A DNA stretch of 64,000 nt from Mycobacteroides abscessus ATCC 19977. GTDB taxonomy: Bacteria > Actinomycetota > Actinomycetes > Mycobacteriales > Mycobacteriaceae. This document shows positions 1 through 8,985 of the stretch, piece after piece. The notes under the pieces are model-generated. The model was given only the letters and a program-made list of their open reading frames with translations, was not told the DNA's origin and did not search any database. The stretch is from assembly GCF_000069185.1 (NCBI RefSeq), contig NC_010397.1, forward strand, positions 434,001-498,000, written 5' to 3'. Position 1 is the first letter of the stretch. Each line of letters begins with the position of its first letter. The translations under genes and the position numbers were made by a program.

Positions 1-650
1 GTGCGGCGATCGGTCTTCGCGCCCCGAGTGGGGCAATGATCGTGGATGCCGACCCCTATGGCGGCGGTATGGATCTGCTGCTCGGCTGGGAGGACATTCC
101 GGGTCTGCGCTGGCCGGACGTAGATATGCGCGGCGGCAGGGTGAGCTTCGATGCCCTTCGCCGTGCGTTACCGCACCGGCGCGGACTTGTTGTCTTATCC
201 GGGGATAGGACAGGCGGCGGGGGCAACGTTGAGACGATTGCGGGGGTAATCGACAGCGCGCGTGAGGCCGGAGTTGCGGTCGTCGTGGATCTCCCGCGGC
301 GTCTAGGGGCAAGCGGTGTGGCAGCGCTGGAACGCGCCGACCTGGTGGTGGTCGTGACCACCGCTGAGGTACGTGCGTGTGCAGCGTCGGCACTTGTGGC
401 GCGTGCGGTGCGGACCACCAATCCGAATGTCGGTGTTGTGGTGCGTGGTCCGGCCCCTAGTGGGTTGCGTGCACCAGAGGTCGCCGAAATCGTCGGAGTT
501 CCGCTCATAGCGGCGATGCGGCCGGAACCAAATCTGGCCAGTCGCCTGGACAAAGGCGGCCTGCGACTGTCACGCCGCTCACCCTTGGCGGCCGCCGCGC
601 AGTCCGTGTTGTCGCTGGTGTCGCAGGATGGGAAGGCGTCGGCGGCATGA
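1..650 (+). CDS. ssd: Ssd, septum-site-determining MinD-like protein (5' end outside window)
   Basis: The reading frame is open from the first bases of the window, so the N-terminus lies upstream. The visible part resembles the C-terminal two thirds of mycobacterial Ssd (Rv3660c), a MinD/CpaE-like P-loop relative that sits at the head of the tad/flp locus. The segment VDADPYGGGMDLLLG matches the switch-like DxDPxGGG motif of this family, and the hydrophobic VVVDLPR strand (roughly residue 85 after the first ATG at 36) fits the MinD fold. The stop codon overlaps the tadA start (ATGA at 647-650), which indicates translational coupling. In M. tuberculosis Ssd affects septum formation; CpaE homologues position pilus machines. 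Family call is firm, exact role here is inference. Confidence 0.85.
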   Translation, partial: AAIGLRAPSGAMIVDADPYGGGMDLLLGWEDIPGLRWPDVDMRGGRVSFDALRRALPHRRGLVVLSGDRTGGGGNVETIAGVIDSAREAGVAVVVDLPRRLGASGVAALERADLVVVVTTAEVRACAASALVARAVRTTNPNVGVVVRGPAPSGLRAPEVAEIVGVPLIAAMRPEPNLASRLDKGGLRLSRRSPLAAAAQSVLSLVSQDGKASAA

Positions 651-1723
651 CCGGATCATTGATCGATCGGGTACGTGAGCGCCTTGCCGCGGACAACGTG
701 GCGCTGCGCCCCACCGCGGTCGCGGCCGCGATACGCGCCGAATCCGGTGGAGTGCTTGGTGATAGCGATGTGTTGCACAACATAAAAGAACTGCAGAGTG
801 AGCTGTCCGGTGCGGGCATTCTGGAACCATTGTTGTGCGCCGACGACACAACGGACGTGTTGGTCACCGCGCCGGATCGTGTCTGGGTCGATGACGGCCA
901 CGGATTGCGTCTCACCGCGGTGCGCTTCACCGACGAGGCCGCGGTACGCCGACTGGCACAGCGATTGGCGCTCGCGGTGGGACGCCGTCTCGACGACGCG
1001 CAGCCTTTTGTCGACGGGCAGCTGCTGGACGTGGGTCCGCCGCGCTCGGTGGTGCGCCTTCACGCGGTGCTCGCCCCCATCGCCGCAGCTGGCACATGTA
1101 TCTCGCTACGTGTGTTGCGCCCCATGGCCAAAGGCCTGGACCAGCTGATCGCCGACGGCACCGTCCCCGAGGATGCCGGCAGATTACTGCGCGGGATGCT
1201 GGCGGCCCGGCTGGCCTTTCTTGTCACGGGCGGCACGGGCGCGGGCAAGACTACGTTGTTGTCCGCGCTACTCGGGGCGGTCGACCCGACCGAGCGCATT
1301 ATCTGTGCCGAGGATGCCGCAGAGCTCGCGCCGCGTCACCCGCATGTGGTCAGCCTGGCCGCGCGCGCTGTCAACATCGAGGGTGTTGGCGAGGTGACGT
1401 TGCGTCAGTTGGTGCGTCAGGCATTGCGGATGCGTCCGGACCGAATTGTGGTGGGTGAGGTGCGTGGTGCCGAGGTGGTTGAGCTGCTCACCGCACTCAA
1501 CACCGGCCACGACGGTGGCGCGGGCACCGTTCACGCGAACGCCCCCGCGGAGGTGCCGGCGCGGTTGGAGGCCCTCGGAGCGCTCGGTGGGCTCGACCGC
1601 GCCGCACTGCACTCGCAGTTCGCCGCGGCCATTTTATCTGTAACAGATGCCAGGGTGTGTATGACTGTCACCGACGTGACCTATCGGGTCGGCAAGGACC
1701 GTTGTTCACATGGTTATCTGTAG
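647..1723 (+). pseudogene. tadA: TadA/CpaF secretion ATPase, 3' end replaced by inserted element
   Basis: This is the type IV pilus/Flp secretion ATPase. Walker A GGTGAGKTT lies at residues 195-203, the Walker B-like region RIVVGEVRG follows, and the HAN motif is in GTVHANAP. The homologous sequence stops after HSQFAAAI at about residue 329; the remaining 28 residues (to GYL) do not resemble TadA and come from the inserted DNA. The expected tail (RRLTEIAVVR...) is found 33 kb away at 34723-34889. The core ATPase motifs are intact, so a shortened protein could be made, but it lacks about 55 C-terminal residues. The gene overlaps ssd by 4 bp. Loss or reduction of Flp pilus assembly is inferred, not shown. 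Confidence 0.9.
1637..1648. other. Left junction (putative attL core)
   Basis: TCTGTAACAGAT at the point where TadA homology ends. The bases TCTGT-n-ACA recur at the right junction (34723-34731). This is the likely strand-exchange region of the element. Confidence 0.5.
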
Positions 1724-2072
1724 TGGTGTTACTAGTGGTAACGGCCGTTTATCAGTTGGCGTGATGAAGTGTTGAGTATCTATGTATTTCAGGGTTTTTG
1801 AGCACATGCCGCCAGCGGAAGTACGTTTGTGGCGGTCATTTGATTCGGCCGCCGACTTCAATCCGGTGTGGTGGTGCGGTCAGACGTACACGAGTGCGGG
1901 CTGCCGGGATCTTCGGTACTCACTGATTCTGTGATGGGTGGCGCGCATTGATCATTGAGGTCGGGCCACAGCATCGGTTGCCGGATTTGGGACTGGGGTG
2001 CCGCTGTTTGTTCGGCCAGTCTAGTTTTGGGCAGTTCGAGGAGTCGGCGGCATTGGTTGTTGCGGTGAGCGG
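1724..2072. other. Left end of element, non-coding
   Basis: No convincing gene. The stretch is lower in GC than the flanking chromosome and holds an inverted repeat GTTAC-tagtg-GTAAC near 1728-1742 followed by GGCC; a related string (TTACTGATAACGGCC) occurs close to the right junction at 34700-34714. These could be recombinase-binding sites at the two element ends, but the match is short. Confidence 0.4.
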
Positions 2073-3515
2073 TTAGCGGTGTGCTGCGCTGCTGTCGGCA
2101 GATGCGGGAGCATCGGTTGCGGTTTGTGCGTAGGGCCCGCCGATGAGGAGGTTTCGTGTGTTTGCGAGGTGGAGGTTGTACTGCGACGACAGTTCGTATG
2201 CCTCTCGTAAAGTTGCGGGGTCGAATCCGGCCCGCGCTAGCAGGACAGTCCTGAGTACCCAGGGTATCGAGTAGCTCAGCGCGATGAGCACATCGTGGAA
2301 CTGGTCTAGGGTTTCACTGTGTGGCTCAGTTCCCTGATGAGCCAATATGTTTCGTATATCCTTTACTGCAGCTGGCCAGTCGTTGAACGCCCCGACGATA
2401 CCGGGGATGATGCTTTGAGCTTCAGCGACGAAGTCCGCCATTCTGGATCGATACGTGGGTTTGTTGATGAAACTGAAGCTGTCATTCATGGCTTGGCCGA
2501 ATTCGGTGAGATCTGCTGGCGATAGCGGCTCTCGGCCGGTTCGGTCTATCTGGCGGACTTTTTCCAAGGCGGCTTTGCGTGCTGCGCGGCGGGCCTGTTG
2601 CATGTCGCTGCGCGAAAGGGCCGGAATCCTACTGTCTGCGTCGTAGATTCGCTGATGGAGGCCTTCTGCGATCGCTGCCAGGGCGAGTACTTCTGTTTGG
2701 ATGGCGACACCGGGCAGCCGGTCGATGGCCGCGGTGTCCAGGCCGTCGGTGATTCGCTGGAAGTCGATCCAGGCGGCGTATTGCTGCGGGCTGATGAGCC
2801 GGGCGGGTAGAAGTTCATGGGATCGTGCCGTTGGCGCTGATTCTCTTCGGTGCACCGCCATCCATGGTGACTTTTCGGTGCGGCGAACTCGAAGCTGAAT
2901 CGCACCAGTGGGGTTATGCGTTGCAAGCGAGACCAGGCTAGCCACAGGAGAAAGCACCTGCCAGTCCAGTTCTCTGATCGTTTGGGGCTCCGCTGGCGTG
3001 TAATGAAACGTGAGTTGGTCACCGTCGGTCTCCAGGATCAGAGTTCCGCCGCACTGGGCCTGTGCCTGACCGCCGGTGGTGCCCCACCAATTCGCGCCGG
3101 CAATCTGGAATCGACAGTCCTGGTATGTCTGTCGATCTCCCTCGACATGCTCGCCGACAAGGACGTGACGAGTCGAACGGAACTGCTGGCGATACTTCCA
3201 GTCATAGAAGCTGCCAGCATGCTTCTTTCCGCCTTGCGCGCCAACGATTGACACCGCAGTTCCATCCTCCAGCACGCCGTGGATGTCCCGGGGCTCAAAA
3301 TCGGCCACCGAATCTTCGGGATCGCCCGTATAGGAGATTGTTGTGCCCCCGTGTTCGGATATCGTCACCCGGTTCGAACGCTCATCAAAGATGCGGCCCA
3401 GGATCTCCAGAATCGGACTATCGGTGAGCATCAACTCTCCTGGCACCCGACGATGGGGTGTATCTGCCTGCCAGAAAGTGCCCTTCACGGGTTGGATCTG
3501 GTCTGCTGCGCTCAT
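2073..3515 (-). CDS. apeA: ApeA-like HEPN anti-phage protein
   Basis: A 480-residue protein resembling ApeA, a single-gene defence protein with an N-terminal sensing domain (here about 1-240) and a C-terminal HEPN ribonuclease domain. The HEPN catalytic motif RxxxxH is present as RNILAH at about 388-393, preceded by a helical segment as in other HEPN nucleases. Known ApeA proteins are thought to stop infection by cleaving RNA in the host cell. The start has a GGAG ribosome site 5 bases upstream. A small XRE regulator gene lies 137 bp upstream on the same strand and may control it. The position just inside the left end of a mobile element is typical for defence cargo. Function is inferred from the family. 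Confidence 0.75.
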   Translation of the reverse strand: MSAADQIQPVKGTFWQADTPHRRVPGELMLTDSPILEILGRIFDERSNRVTISEHGGTTISYTGDPEDSVADFEPRDIHGVLEDGTAVSIVGAQGGKKHAGSFYDWKYRQQFRSTRHVLVGEHVEGDRQTYQDCRFQIAGANWWGTTGGQAQAQCGGTLILETDGDQLTFHYTPAEPQTIRELDWQVLSPVASLVSLATHNPTGAIQLRVRRTEKSPWMAVHRRESAPTARSHELLPARLISPQQYAAWIDFQRITDGLDTAAIDRLPGVAIQTEVLALAAIAEGLHQRIYDADSRIPALSRSDMQQARRAARKAALEKVRQIDRTGREPLSPADLTEFGQAMNDSFSFINKPTYRSRMADFVAEAQSIIPGIVGAFNDWPAAVKDIRNILAHQGTEPHSETLDQFHDVLIALSYSIPWVLRTVLLARAGFDPATLREAYELSSQYNLHLANTRNLLIGGPYAQTATDAPASADSSAAHR

Positions 3516-3652
3516 GCGGTCTCCATTCCGTGGGCCGAATGGGTCTCGACACTAGCCGAAGCTGTCAACGAAAACCTGGTATCCAGCGCGCGCACGTCGC
3601 GGCGGCTGCTCGGCAGAGAAACTGGGGAACACCATGTCCTGCAACTGCTTTG

Positions 3653-3910
3653 TCAGTCCTCGTGCAGGAGTGCGCCAACGGTGACCTCGAGTGCCGCGGC
3701 GATGTCGAAGAGCCGTTCGTAGAGCAGCCCGCGCCGACCATGCTCGACATCGATCAGCACATTGCGGGTCACCCCCGAACGAAGGGCCAGCTGCTCTTGC
3801 GTCATGTCCTGAGAGGTACGGATCTGCCGAATGCGAGCACCCACCGTCTGCCGAATACGATTCCATGCCACCACACGCTCGGGATCGTTCTGACTCGGTC
3901 GCGTGGGCAC
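3653..3910 (-). CDS. Small XRE-family HTH regulator
   Basis: An 85-residue protein that is almost entirely a Cro/C1-type helix-turn-helix: RIRQIRTSQDMTQEQLALRSGV followed by a recognition helix and the usual LFDIAAALEVTVGALL end. There is no room for a ligand domain. It is encoded on the same strand as, and upstream of, the ApeA-like gene, and divergently from the gene at 3973, so it could repress either or both. The alternative, a stand-alone phage-type repressor, cannot be excluded. Confidence 0.75.
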   Translation of the reverse strand: MPTRPSQNDPERVVAWNRIRQTVGARIRQIRTSQDMTQEQLALRSGVTRNVLIDVEHGRRGLLYERLFDIAAALEVTVGALLHED

Positions 3911-3972
3911 GCACCCAAGTAATGAGGCGCCCGTACCAAAAGTCTGCCCTACTAGTAGTACATTGCTGCATC

Positions 3973-4659
3973 GTGTTCGAAACTGATTCTGACTTTGATC
4001 CCGATGAGACGGTGTCCACGCTTGCCCTGGATGTCATTGATGAGCTGCGCATGAAAATGCTCGAATGCCTCCTGGTATTGCACACCTTGCCTGATGAGGC
4101 TGATCTGAATTTCACGGATTTAGCCAACGACATCTTGGCCGCGCACCGCGGCAGCCTGGAGGCCTACCAGGCGGCCAGCATCGTGCATCAGGGCGCCGAA
4201 CTCGATGAGCGGTGGGGCAACAGTTTGTCGAGGCCGAAGGCTATTTTTGCACGGCACAACGCCGCGGTACGGCGCGGTGCCGTGCAAGTGGCGCCGCTGC
4301 CGGCGTTATGCGATCGGCTAGAGCGTCACCTGTATCAGCTGCCGCGACCCGACCGGACCCAGACAGTGGCTGGGCAGCGTCCCAAATGCGCGGCCGTGGT
4401 CAAGACAACGGGCCAGGACTGCACCAACTCGGCGATCTACCTTGGTTCGGGAATGTTTGGCGCACATTGTTATTCGCACGCCACTGCTGCCGAGCGTGAG
4501 CAGTATCGGGATCACCACGAGCGAAACGACGCCCTGCAGGCCCGCTCCCACACCGACCTGCGCAACCTGCAGCGCGCGGTCGGCCAGAAGATCGCTGCTC
4601 ACTGGATTGCTACCCGCGAGCAACGCGTGCAATGGATCAACGATATCGTGCTCAACTGA
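3973..4659 (+). CDS. Hypothetical protein with Cys/His cluster
   Basis: About 228 residues from a GTG at 3973. A TACATT -10 box ends 8 bases upstream of the GTG, which would give a leaderless mRNA, common in mycobacteria; an ATG-less upstream extension exists but looks non-coding. The N-terminal half is acidic and helical. The C-terminal half carries a possible zinc cluster: CAAVVKTTGQDC with a later CYSH, a C-x10-C...C-x2-H pattern similar to short knuckles in phage and plasmid proteins. Family not recognised. It is divergent from the XRE gene, so they may share an operator in the TACTAGTA palindrome near 3952. Confidence 0.55.
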   Translation: MFETDSDFDPDETVSTLALDVIDELRMKMLECLLVLHTLPDEADLNFTDLANDILAAHRGSLEAYQAASIVHQGAELDERWGNSLSRPKAIFARHNAAVRRGAVQVAPLPALCDRLERHLYQLPRPDRTQTVAGQRPKCAAVVKTTGQDCTNSAIYLGSGMFGAHCYSHATAAEREQYRDHHERNDALQARSHTDLRNLQRAVGQKIAAHWIATREQRVQWINDIVLN

Positions 4660-4799
4660 ATAGCTATCCCAATGCTGCTGGCCTGCAGCCACTTCGGGCA
4701 GCAGCGGGCACGCCCCTAGCGATCTGGCTAACGTGGTCGAGCCCGGATAAGCAGTGGCGGGAAGGCCCTGGCCGAGCCTTCCCGCCACTGTAGGGTTTG

Positions 4800-5081
4800 T
4801 TAGCGCTTGGGCAGCGCCAACAAATTGTTAGTCCACACACCGTCGGCGTAGGTACGCAGATACTTCGGACCGGACGCGGGCGTCACGATGCCCACATCGA
4901 CCCGATTACCCGCGGCGTCCTCCACGTAGACCTTGCCGTGCTGGGTTTCCATCCAGGCAATGATCTCCGCGCGAGAGTTGTCGCCGGTATCACCGCTGGA
5001 CGGATCGGTCCACCACAAGCGCACGATGTGCTGATGAGAGTTGCCACCGGACAAGCGGATGGCAGTAATACGAATAGACAC
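4800..5081 (-). CDS. DUF3892 domain protein
   Basis: A 93-residue protein matching the DUF3892 family, with ITAIRLSGG near the start, a central IVRLWW strand and the closing PKYLRTYADGVWTNNLLALP motif. The family occurs often in phages and mobile elements; no biochemical role is known to me. The start is GTG with a GAAAGG ribosome site about 9 bases upstream. It lies downstream of the DUF5343 gene (134 bp gap) on the same strand and the two may form an operon. Confidence 0.75.
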   Translation of the reverse strand: MSIRITAIRLSGGNSHQHIVRLWWTDPSSGDTGDNSRAEIIAWMETQHGKVYVEDAAGNRVDVGIVTPASGPKYLRTYADGVWTNNLLALPKR

Positions 5082-5215
5082 TTTTGTAAGGCCTTTCTAT
5101 CGATGAGGGTTTTCTCGTCAGAAGGCGGGCCGTACACTGATGTCTGTAGGACGGGTTGCGCAGCGGCCCGCGGCGGGGCAGGTATTGACGTACCTGTCCC
5201 GCCATTTTGGTCTCT

Positions 5216-5995
5216 CTAGTCGGTGTTCTCCTCACTGTCGTCGCCGGAATCGTCACCGTCGGCAGCCGAGGCCGCCGGCGGAGTCTGAGGATGCGCCGCG
5301 CTGTACTCGGTAAGTAGATCGAGGACCTTGAAGAAGAACTCGCGGTCTTCGCCGACCAGCGTGATCGGGTTGACATCAACGAGCAGCTGCAAGGTGCCAC
5401 CGGTCTGTAGCCGCACGTTCACCGCAGGGTTCGCCGTCGGCGGGGGCGCCGGCGGTACGACAGGGGTTGCCGGCGCCTTCTTGCGGGGCTTGGCCCTGGC
5501 CTTGGCCCGCGCCTGCCCGGGCGCACCCGACCCGGACCGGGTGTTCGGGAAATGCTGGCTCAGCGCTATCCCCGCTTCGCGCGAGGCATGCAAAAAGAAT
5601 GTCACCGATTTGCGCAGCGTATCTGCGCCCACAATGCCGTAACCGTTACGGAAACTGTCGTTGAGCTGCTGCTCAGTGCCATTTTGGGCCGAGACCGCCA
5701 ACTGCGGCTGGTAGTACGTCTGAACCAGCTCGCGCAGCAGTTGCTTGCGTTCCTCGCCAGAGGCGGTTACCAACGCGTTGAATGTCGCATTGACGGTGTT
5801 GTCGTCATTGATGAGATTGAACGACCGCAACGCCGTCACGAGATTGGCCTGATCGGTGCCCGACTTACTGCTCATCAGCGACCGGTCGATTACCGGTGGC
5901 AGACCCGGACCGGACAGCTCGTCGATGAACCGCCAGAAGGTCTGAAATGCCATATAGGGAGGCTTAAAACCACTCACCTCGTCGACGCCTGCCAT
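5216..5995 (-). CDS. DUF5343 domain protein
   Basis: A 259-residue protein whose first 150 residues resemble DUF5343: a WRFIDELSG-type helix, then LVTALRSFNLI and the pattern around LRKSVTFFLHASREAGI. A basic, proline-rich linker (about 160-195, KARAKPRKKAP) follows, then an acidic tail rich in Asp and Ser. The family is small and helical, with a winged-helix flavour, and is frequent in actinobacterial mobile elements; the basic linker suggests contact with nucleic acid, but that is inference. It is transcribed away from the gene at 6129 and towards the DUF3892 gene. Confidence 0.7.
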   Translation of the reverse strand: MAGVDEVSGFKPPYMAFQTFWRFIDELSGPGLPPVIDRSLMSSKSGTDQANLVTALRSFNLINDDNTVNATFNALVTASGEERKQLLRELVQTYYQPQLAVSAQNGTEQQLNDSFRNGYGIVGADTLRKSVTFFLHASREAGIALSQHFPNTRSGSGAPGQARAKARAKPRKKAPATPVVPPAPPPTANPAVNVRLQTGGTLQLLVDVNPITLVGEDREFFFKVLDLLTEYSAAHPQTPPAASAADGDDSGDDSEENTD

Positions 5996-6128
5996 AACGG
6001 TCTCCTACTTGCCATAGTGAGGCTGGCCTGTTTCTGTTGTGGACAGTACGCTGCCGCAGGCGCTTGCGGCAAGGCATGCCATAAAGATTTTTCTTTACCA
6101 GCCTTGTGGCAGGGATCAGGCTAGAGGT

Positions 6129-6347
6129 GTGGAGATACATGAGGGAACGCCGGTGGAGGTGACGACGGCCGGTGGCGATCAGGTGTCGATGGTCGCGCTC
6201 ACCGCCGTGGTGGCGGGCCGGGACATGCCCGTGATCTGGGTGGCTACAATCGACGAATACAAGCGTAAAGGTAGTGCAGCACACCGCATTCCGTGGCCCG
6301 CGCAGTACGTGCGCGTGCCCACCTCGGCGTCGACGCGGGATCGCTAA
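6129..6347 (+). CDS. Small hypothetical protein
   Basis: About 72 residues from GTG 6129. The sequence EGTPVEVTTAGG ... VSMVALTAVVAGRDMPVIWVATIDEY ... IPWPAQYVR reads like a small beta-barrel domain seen as an uncharacterised short protein in actinobacteria. Upstream codons in the same frame look unlike protein, which favours the GTG. It is divergent from the DUF5343 gene. No function is assigned. Confidence 0.5.
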   Translation: MEIHEGTPVEVTTAGGDQVSMVALTAVVAGRDMPVIWVATIDEYKRKGSAAHRIPWPAQYVRVPTSASTRDR

Positions 6348-6878
6348 AACGAGCCCACACCCCCCTGTGGATGCGTGCGGAACCGCCCTATGGGGACAGC
6401 TCGGCACCCAGTTCAGATGCAGTAACCGCAAAGCAAATGGTGCGCAGATTCTTACGCATCTGCCACAAGACGATAGGGACGGCAGATGTTGGGTATGTGG
6501 CCAGTGATGCTGACGGTACGCAGGAGAACGAAGATGTCGAGACATCCTCACACCGCCGCCGCGAGGAAGGTATGCCGCCTTGCCCTACACGGAACACCGG
6601 GCAGCGATCCGGTGCACCGCGAGCCTTTTGTCGGGGCCGGCGGGTATTCCTGCTGCAGACCCACGCAACGCCCGGGGCCGCTCCGAAGCAGTGCGGCCGG
6701 GCCGGCATCAACCACACCACCGCGACACACCCCATTCACCTCACCAATCACACCGGAATCAGACACCACAATAGGAACATCCGTTCGAGTTGCTGCGCGG
6801 CAAGAATTTTCTGGGCGTGACAGCGGAAGAAAGACGCGAAACACGTTTGTGTATAAAGATTTTGACGCATTACACATG

Positions 6879-6884
6879 TATAAT
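6879..6884 (+). promoter_or_regulatory. TATAAT -10 box of the 6972-8985 operon
   Basis: A perfect TATAAT in an AT-rich stretch, with TTGACG only 11 bases upstream (too close for a standard -35). The next ATG is 6 bases downstream at 6891. Confidence 0.6.
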
Positions 6885-6890
6885 TTTTGT

Positions 6891-6947
6891 ATGACTAAGG
6901 GTTTGATAAGGCTGCCCGACACACCGTCCAGATACGTGATGTTGTAG
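6891..6947 (+). CDS. Possible leaderless 18-residue leader peptide
   Basis: The frame MTKGLIRLPDTPSRYVML begins 6 bases after TATAAT, so transcription would start at or very near the ATG. Such leaderless mini-genes are common in mycobacteria and can control the downstream gene, here the one at 6972. Too short to judge by composition. Confidence 0.35.
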   Translation: MTKGLIRLPDTPSRYVML

Positions 6948-6971
6948 GAATAACCGTGCAACATTTCTTGC

Positions 6972-7691
6972 ATGCTTCAGGAGTTGGTCGAGCGGCTGGT
7001 AGCGCAGCATCGCGTTGCGCTGGCGCTGCTGCACGGCGAGATTCAAGTGGCCTTCGAGGAAGCCGCCGCAGCACTGGCCGCACGGTTTCCCGATCTGCGG
7101 CAGGTCCATGGCGGGGTGTTCAGCGGACACCTGCGTGCAGTGCTGCTGGCCATGAACGGGGTCGACAGGCTCACCCGGCGGGGAGAATCGACACGCAAAG
7201 TGCCCGAGGGCGCCTCCTGCGGCCCGCAGTCCACCTTGCGTATGTCCATGGGCCTGAACTCGTCGGTGCGGCTGGGCGACCCGTCGATGATGTGGACACG
7301 GGTGCGCAAGCTCACCCCGCAGATCGTCGAGACGCTGGCCTCGCTGACACCTCAACCGATGCCCGCGCCGAAGGCGGGCGCGCAGATGACCTTGGATGCC
7401 GGCCAGCAGGATCGGGTGTTTGGGCCCGAGGGCATCGGGGAGCAGTACGAGCTGGTGCTGTATTGGTGGCCGCGGGCCGATCTGTCGGGAGTGGAGAACG
7501 CGATCCTGGCGGCGGTGGCCGATCTAGGGGTGTCCGGAGAAGAACGGATTTTGGCTTTCGCCCCGCTGCCGGCGGCCGTGCGGCCCGAGAGGGTTTCGGA
7601 TGTGGACACCGGCGAGGACTACGAGCCAGCCGGCGACTACGAACAGTTCCTGCCCAAGAAGTCTTCCGATACTGGGGATCCGGGAGCGTAG
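6972..7691 (+). CDS. Hypothetical protein paired with XRE-ImmA protease
   Basis: A 239-residue protein of unknown family. The N-terminal 60 residues are a helical, Ala/Leu-rich segment (LVERLVAQHRVALALLHGEIQ...), the middle is mixed, and the C-terminus is acidic (DTGEDYEPAGDYE). No catalytic motif or membrane segment is evident. The ribosome site is weak. It ends 52 bp before the XRE-ImmA gene and shares its strand and probably its promoter, so the two likely act together, in the manner of a substrate or partner with its ImmA-type protease. That pairing is inferred from position only. Confidence 0.6.
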   Translation: MLQELVERLVAQHRVALALLHGEIQVAFEEAAAALAARFPDLRQVHGGVFSGHLRAVLLAMNGVDRLTRRGESTRKVPEGASCGPQSTLRMSMGLNSSVRLGDPSMMWTRVRKLTPQIVETLASLTPQPMPAPKAGAQMTLDAGQQDRVFGPEGIGEQYELVLYWWPRADLSGVENAILAAVADLGVSGEERILAFAPLPAAVRPERVSDVDTGEDYEPAGDYEQFLPKKSSDTGDPGA

Positions 7692-7743
7692 GCAGTGATG
7701 TCGGGGTACATGCCGGGGGTCGCCGGGAACGAGGTGACCGGTA

Positions 7744-8985
7744 ATGGCGACGGTAGAAGTGTTCGGAGCCCGGGTCCGTCAGGCCCGGGTGCTGCGCAGG
7801 ATGTCCAGTACCGCGGTGATGGAACATATGGGTTGGCGATCGCCCCGCCAGACCCGGCTGGAGCAATCCGAGACCGCCGAGCTGGACACCGCGGAATTCT
7901 CTCGCCTGGTTGCGCTGCTGCGTTTCCCGGCAAGGTTTTTCACCAGCGCGCCGATCTCGCGAGTCAGCGCCCAGGACTTACTGTTCCGGGCACCCAAGTC
8001 CACGACCGTCTCCGAGAAGGAGTACTTGGCGATGTTCGCCAACGTGGCCGGTGACCTGCTCGATGAGCTGAACAAGCACACCAAGTTGCCCGGTGTGCAG
8101 CTCGAACCGGTCCCAGTGGGCACCGATGTGGTGACTGCCGCGGCCAAGGCCCGCAGCTGGCTGGCCCTGGAACCGAGTGCACCGGTCAGGTATCTGACCT
8201 ATGACCTCGAATGTGCCGGGGTACCGGTCATCATGCGCTCGCGCCATAGCCGATCCTCGCGGTATGTGAACTGGGACAATGAGATCGATGACGAACCGGC
8301 AGGCCTGCTAACTGAAAGGCACCTGGGATGTTCGGCCCGCACCGGAGAGTTCCGGCAGCGGCCGCTGGTGCTGGTGCGTGGCATGGACTCGTGGGAACGC
8401 ACCCGGTGGACCATCGCCCACGAGATCGGGCATCTGGTGTTGCATCGTTACGGAGCTGTCAGCGATGAGGAGGAACGGGCGGCATCACGGTTCGCCTCGG
8501 AGTTCCTGGCGCCCGCGGCGGTGATCGCCGATGAGCTGCCGGCGGCGGTGACACTGAACAGCCTGATTCCACTGAAACTGCGTTGGGGAATCTCCCTGGG
8601 TGCGCTGATCATGCATCTGCGCCAATCTGCTCTCATCGACCAAGACCGGGCCGAAACCCTGCAGCGCCAGCTCTACACCCGCATCAACACCGAGACAGGC
8701 TGCACGTGGGGAAAAACCGAACCTGGCTGGGATGCAAGGAAACCCGAACGGCCCCGGCTGCTGCTGAAATGGATCGAGGAATGCTTCGGGGCGAGCTCTG
8801 CGGTGGAGTTGGCTGTCCATGACCTGATTTTCCCGACCGACTTGCTCGCCGATTTCCTCACCGGCCAGCGCGGAACACCACCGAAATCGGCGGCGCAGTC
8901 TGCGCGCGAGCGTGATCTTGTCAACGCCGGCGCGCGCGGTCAGGTCCTCAAGCTGGATCGAGCCCGATCCTGCCGGCAGGCATAA
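7744..8985 (+). CDS. XRE HTH plus ImmA/IrrE metallo-endopeptidase
   Basis: A 413-residue fusion. Residues 1-65 form an XRE-type helix-turn-helix (FGARVRQARVLRRMSSTAVMEHMGW), and a zinc protease domain carries the HExxH motif in IAHEIGHLVLH at about 224-234, with the third-ligand region EERAASRFASEFLAP about 15 residues later. ImmA proteases cleave partner repressors, often to induce mobile elements; IrrE-type fusions like this one also answer DNA damage. The gene sits directly before the recombinase operon, so control of transposition is a reasonable guess. Its stop lies inside the loop of a 15-bp hairpin. Confidence 0.85.
   Translation: MATVEVFGARVRQARVLRRMSSTAVMEHMGWRSPRQTRLEQSETAELDTAEFSRLVALLRFPARFFTSAPISRVSAQDLLFRAPKSTTVSEKEYLAMFANVAGDLLDELNKHTKLPGVQLEPVPVGTDVVTAAAKARSWLALEPSAPVRYLTYDLECAGVPVIMRSRHSRSSRYVNWDNEIDDEPAGLLTERHLGCSARTGEFRQRPLVLVRGMDSWERTRWTIAHEIGHLVLHRYGAVSDEEERAASRFASEFLAPAAVIADELPAAVTLNSLIPLKLRWGISLGALIMHLRQSALIDQDRAETLQRQLYTRINTETGCTWGKTEPGWDARKPERPRLLLKWIEECFGASSAVELAVHDLIFPTDLLADFLTGQRGTPPKSAAQSARERDLVNAGARGQVLKLDRARSCRQA

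Larger units (their letters stand above)
6348..6971. other. Long intergenic region
   Basis: The first 480 bases show no convincing gene on either strand; several open frames exist but have no recognisable composition. The last 130 bases are AT-rich and hold a consensus -10 box and a short leaderless frame (both listed separately). Confidence 0.55.

Noticed and set aside
6293..6820. 175-codon plus-strand frame in the long gap
   Set aside because: Composition unlike protein and no ribosome site; competing frames equally open.
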